A DNA stretch of 64,000 bases, taken from the NCBI RefSeq assembly GCF_902498185.1, contig NZ_CABVIX010000001.1, positions 558,001 through 622,000 on the forward strand. Direction: 5' to 3'. The notes beneath the pieces were generated by a model. That model was not told the origin of the DNA. It saw nothing but the letters and a program-made list of their open reading frames with translations, and ran no database searches. The translations under genes and the position numbers were made by a program. This document shows, piece after piece, positions 63,354 through 64,000 of the stretch (position 1 is its first letter; each line of letters opens with the position of its first letter). The DNA is from Pseudomonas fluorescens. GTDB taxonomy: Bacteria > Pseudomonadota > Gammaproteobacteria > Pseudomonadales > Pseudomonadaceae.

Positions 63354-64000
63354 ATGACCGAGCAACGTTGGCACAGTGCCTGGGCGCAGTTGATCGCGCC
63401 GGGCTCGCCCTTCGAAGTGGTGGCGCCCGCCGAGGGCGGGCCGCGCCATTTCCGTCACACCGCCCCTGACCTGCTCAGTGTCCTTGAAGCAGGGCGCGTG
63501 CATGGAGATCGGGAATTTCTGGTCTGGCAGGACCAACGCCTGACCTTCGCCGACTACTTCGAACAGGTCGACCGCCTGGCGGGGCAACTGGCCCACACGT
63601 TCGGCCTCAAGCCCGGCGAGCGCGTGGCCATCGCCCTGCGTAACCAGCCGGCCTGGCTGGTGGCGTTCGCGGCCGTGCAGCGGTGCGGCGCGGTGTGCGT
63701 GCCTCTCAACAGCTGGGGGCTTCGGGACGAACTGGTCCACGGCCTGGAAGACAGCGGCGCGCGCCTGCTGGTATGCGATGACACCCGCAGGGAGGTGCTG
63801 GTGGCGGACCTGGACACCCTGGGGCTGCCCACCATCGTGGTTGGGGCTGCCCCTCGGCAGGCGCTGCCGGCGTACTGCCACCGCTACGAGTACCTCCTGG
63901 CCGCCGAGTGGCTGCCCGTGCCGGCGCTCCAGCCAGACCCCGACAGCGCGGCCCTGATCCTCTACACCTCGGGCACCACCCGGCGAGCCAAGGGCGTGGT
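63354..64000 (+). CDS. Acyl-CoA synthetase (AMP-forming), 5' part cut by window end
   Basis: The first 215 codons of an adenylate-forming ligase. TFADYFEQVDRLAGQLA, LKPGERVAIALRNQPAWLVA and VQRCGAVCVPLNSWGLRDEL are normal family blocks. The phosphate-binding loop LYTSGTTRRAKGVV at the window edge has Arg-Arg-Ala where most ligases have Gly-x-Pro. If it is functional it should activate the steroid acid or its shortened product to the CoA ester, feeding the dehydrogenases upstream. AGGAGA lies 8 bases before the ATG. The C-terminal part is outside the window. Confidence 0.88.
   Translation, partial: MTEQRWHSAWAQLIAPGSPFEVVAPAEGGPRHFRHTAPDLLSVLEAGRVHGDREFLVWQDQRLTFADYFEQVDRLAGQLAHTFGLKPGERVAIALRNQPAWLVAFAAVQRCGAVCVPLNSWGLRDELVHGLEDSGARLLVCDDTRREVLVADLDTLGLPTIVVGAAPRQALPAYCHRYEYLLAAEWLPVPALQPDPDSAALILYTSGTTRRAKGV

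Overview
The window is high-GC, densely packed gammaproteobacterial chromosome, most likely Pseudomonas of the P. putida group. The support is a membrane gluconate 2-dehydrogenase operon, REP/REPIN sequences of the P. putida type, a DUF3077 gene, an OprD-family porin, and protein sequences that read like pseudomonad orthologues. No rRNA, tRNA, CRISPR array, prophage or insertion sequence was found. All family names come from motif recognition by eye; no database search was run.

Layout. 0-6.6 kb: the end of a GGDEF/EAL protein, then six tightly overlapping genes forming an RsbR/RsbS/RsbT/SpoIIE-type partner-switching (stressosome-like) module with two histidine kinases. 6.6-10.4 kb: an AT-richer cassette with a 751-residue effector-like protein and an FGE-fold lipoprotein. 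10.6-24.6 kb: housekeeping and stress genes (katG, pssA, nhaA, hemerythrin, Nudix, an MFS/TetR efflux pair, a Gfo/Idh oxidoreductase and GH15 hydrolase pair, a frameshifted phosphoesterase, a glyoxalase-fold protein, an orphan ParA). 25-29 kb: the three-subunit gluconate 2-dehydrogenase. 29-33.4 kb: a UV endonuclease, a lipoprotein, two GNATs, a membrane protein and a LysE exporter. 33.4-36.5 kb: an AT-rich variable spot with a DUF3077 gene, a Fic protein and a REPIN. 36.5-41.4 kb: a minus-strand operon behind a cobalamin riboswitch (binding protein, permease, ATPase, cupredoxin, OprD porin). 41.5-43.6 kb: an acyltransferase-like membrane protein and a beta-barrel protein flanking a Zur-like box.

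43.6-64 kb is one catabolic cluster that reads as steroid or bile-acid degradation. It holds two ketosteroid-dehydrogenase-like flavoproteins, a 3beta/17beta-HSD-like SDR, a MaoC-DUF35 fusion with a separate small MaoC protein, an Ltp2-like thiolase-fold aldolase, four acyl-CoA dehydrogenases, two enoyl-CoA hydratases, a second SDR, an aldehyde dehydrogenase, a Tat-type amidase, an MFS transporter, a flavin reductase fused to a MarR-like domain, and the start of a CoA ligase. Together these could import a steroid acid, activate it to a CoA thioester, shorten its side chain by dehydrogenation, hydration and aldolytic cleavage, oxidise the aldehyde formed, and desaturate ring A.

The most interesting signals are a palindromic motif (core GTCCGnTnnGAC) in three promoter gaps of the catabolic cluster, the cobalamin-riboswitch operon with a cupredoxin and porin but no TonB receptor, a terminator/antiterminator leader before the DUF3077 gene, the Fic gene bracketed by two copies of the DUF3077 3' end, and structured leaders before nhaA and the hemerythrin gene.
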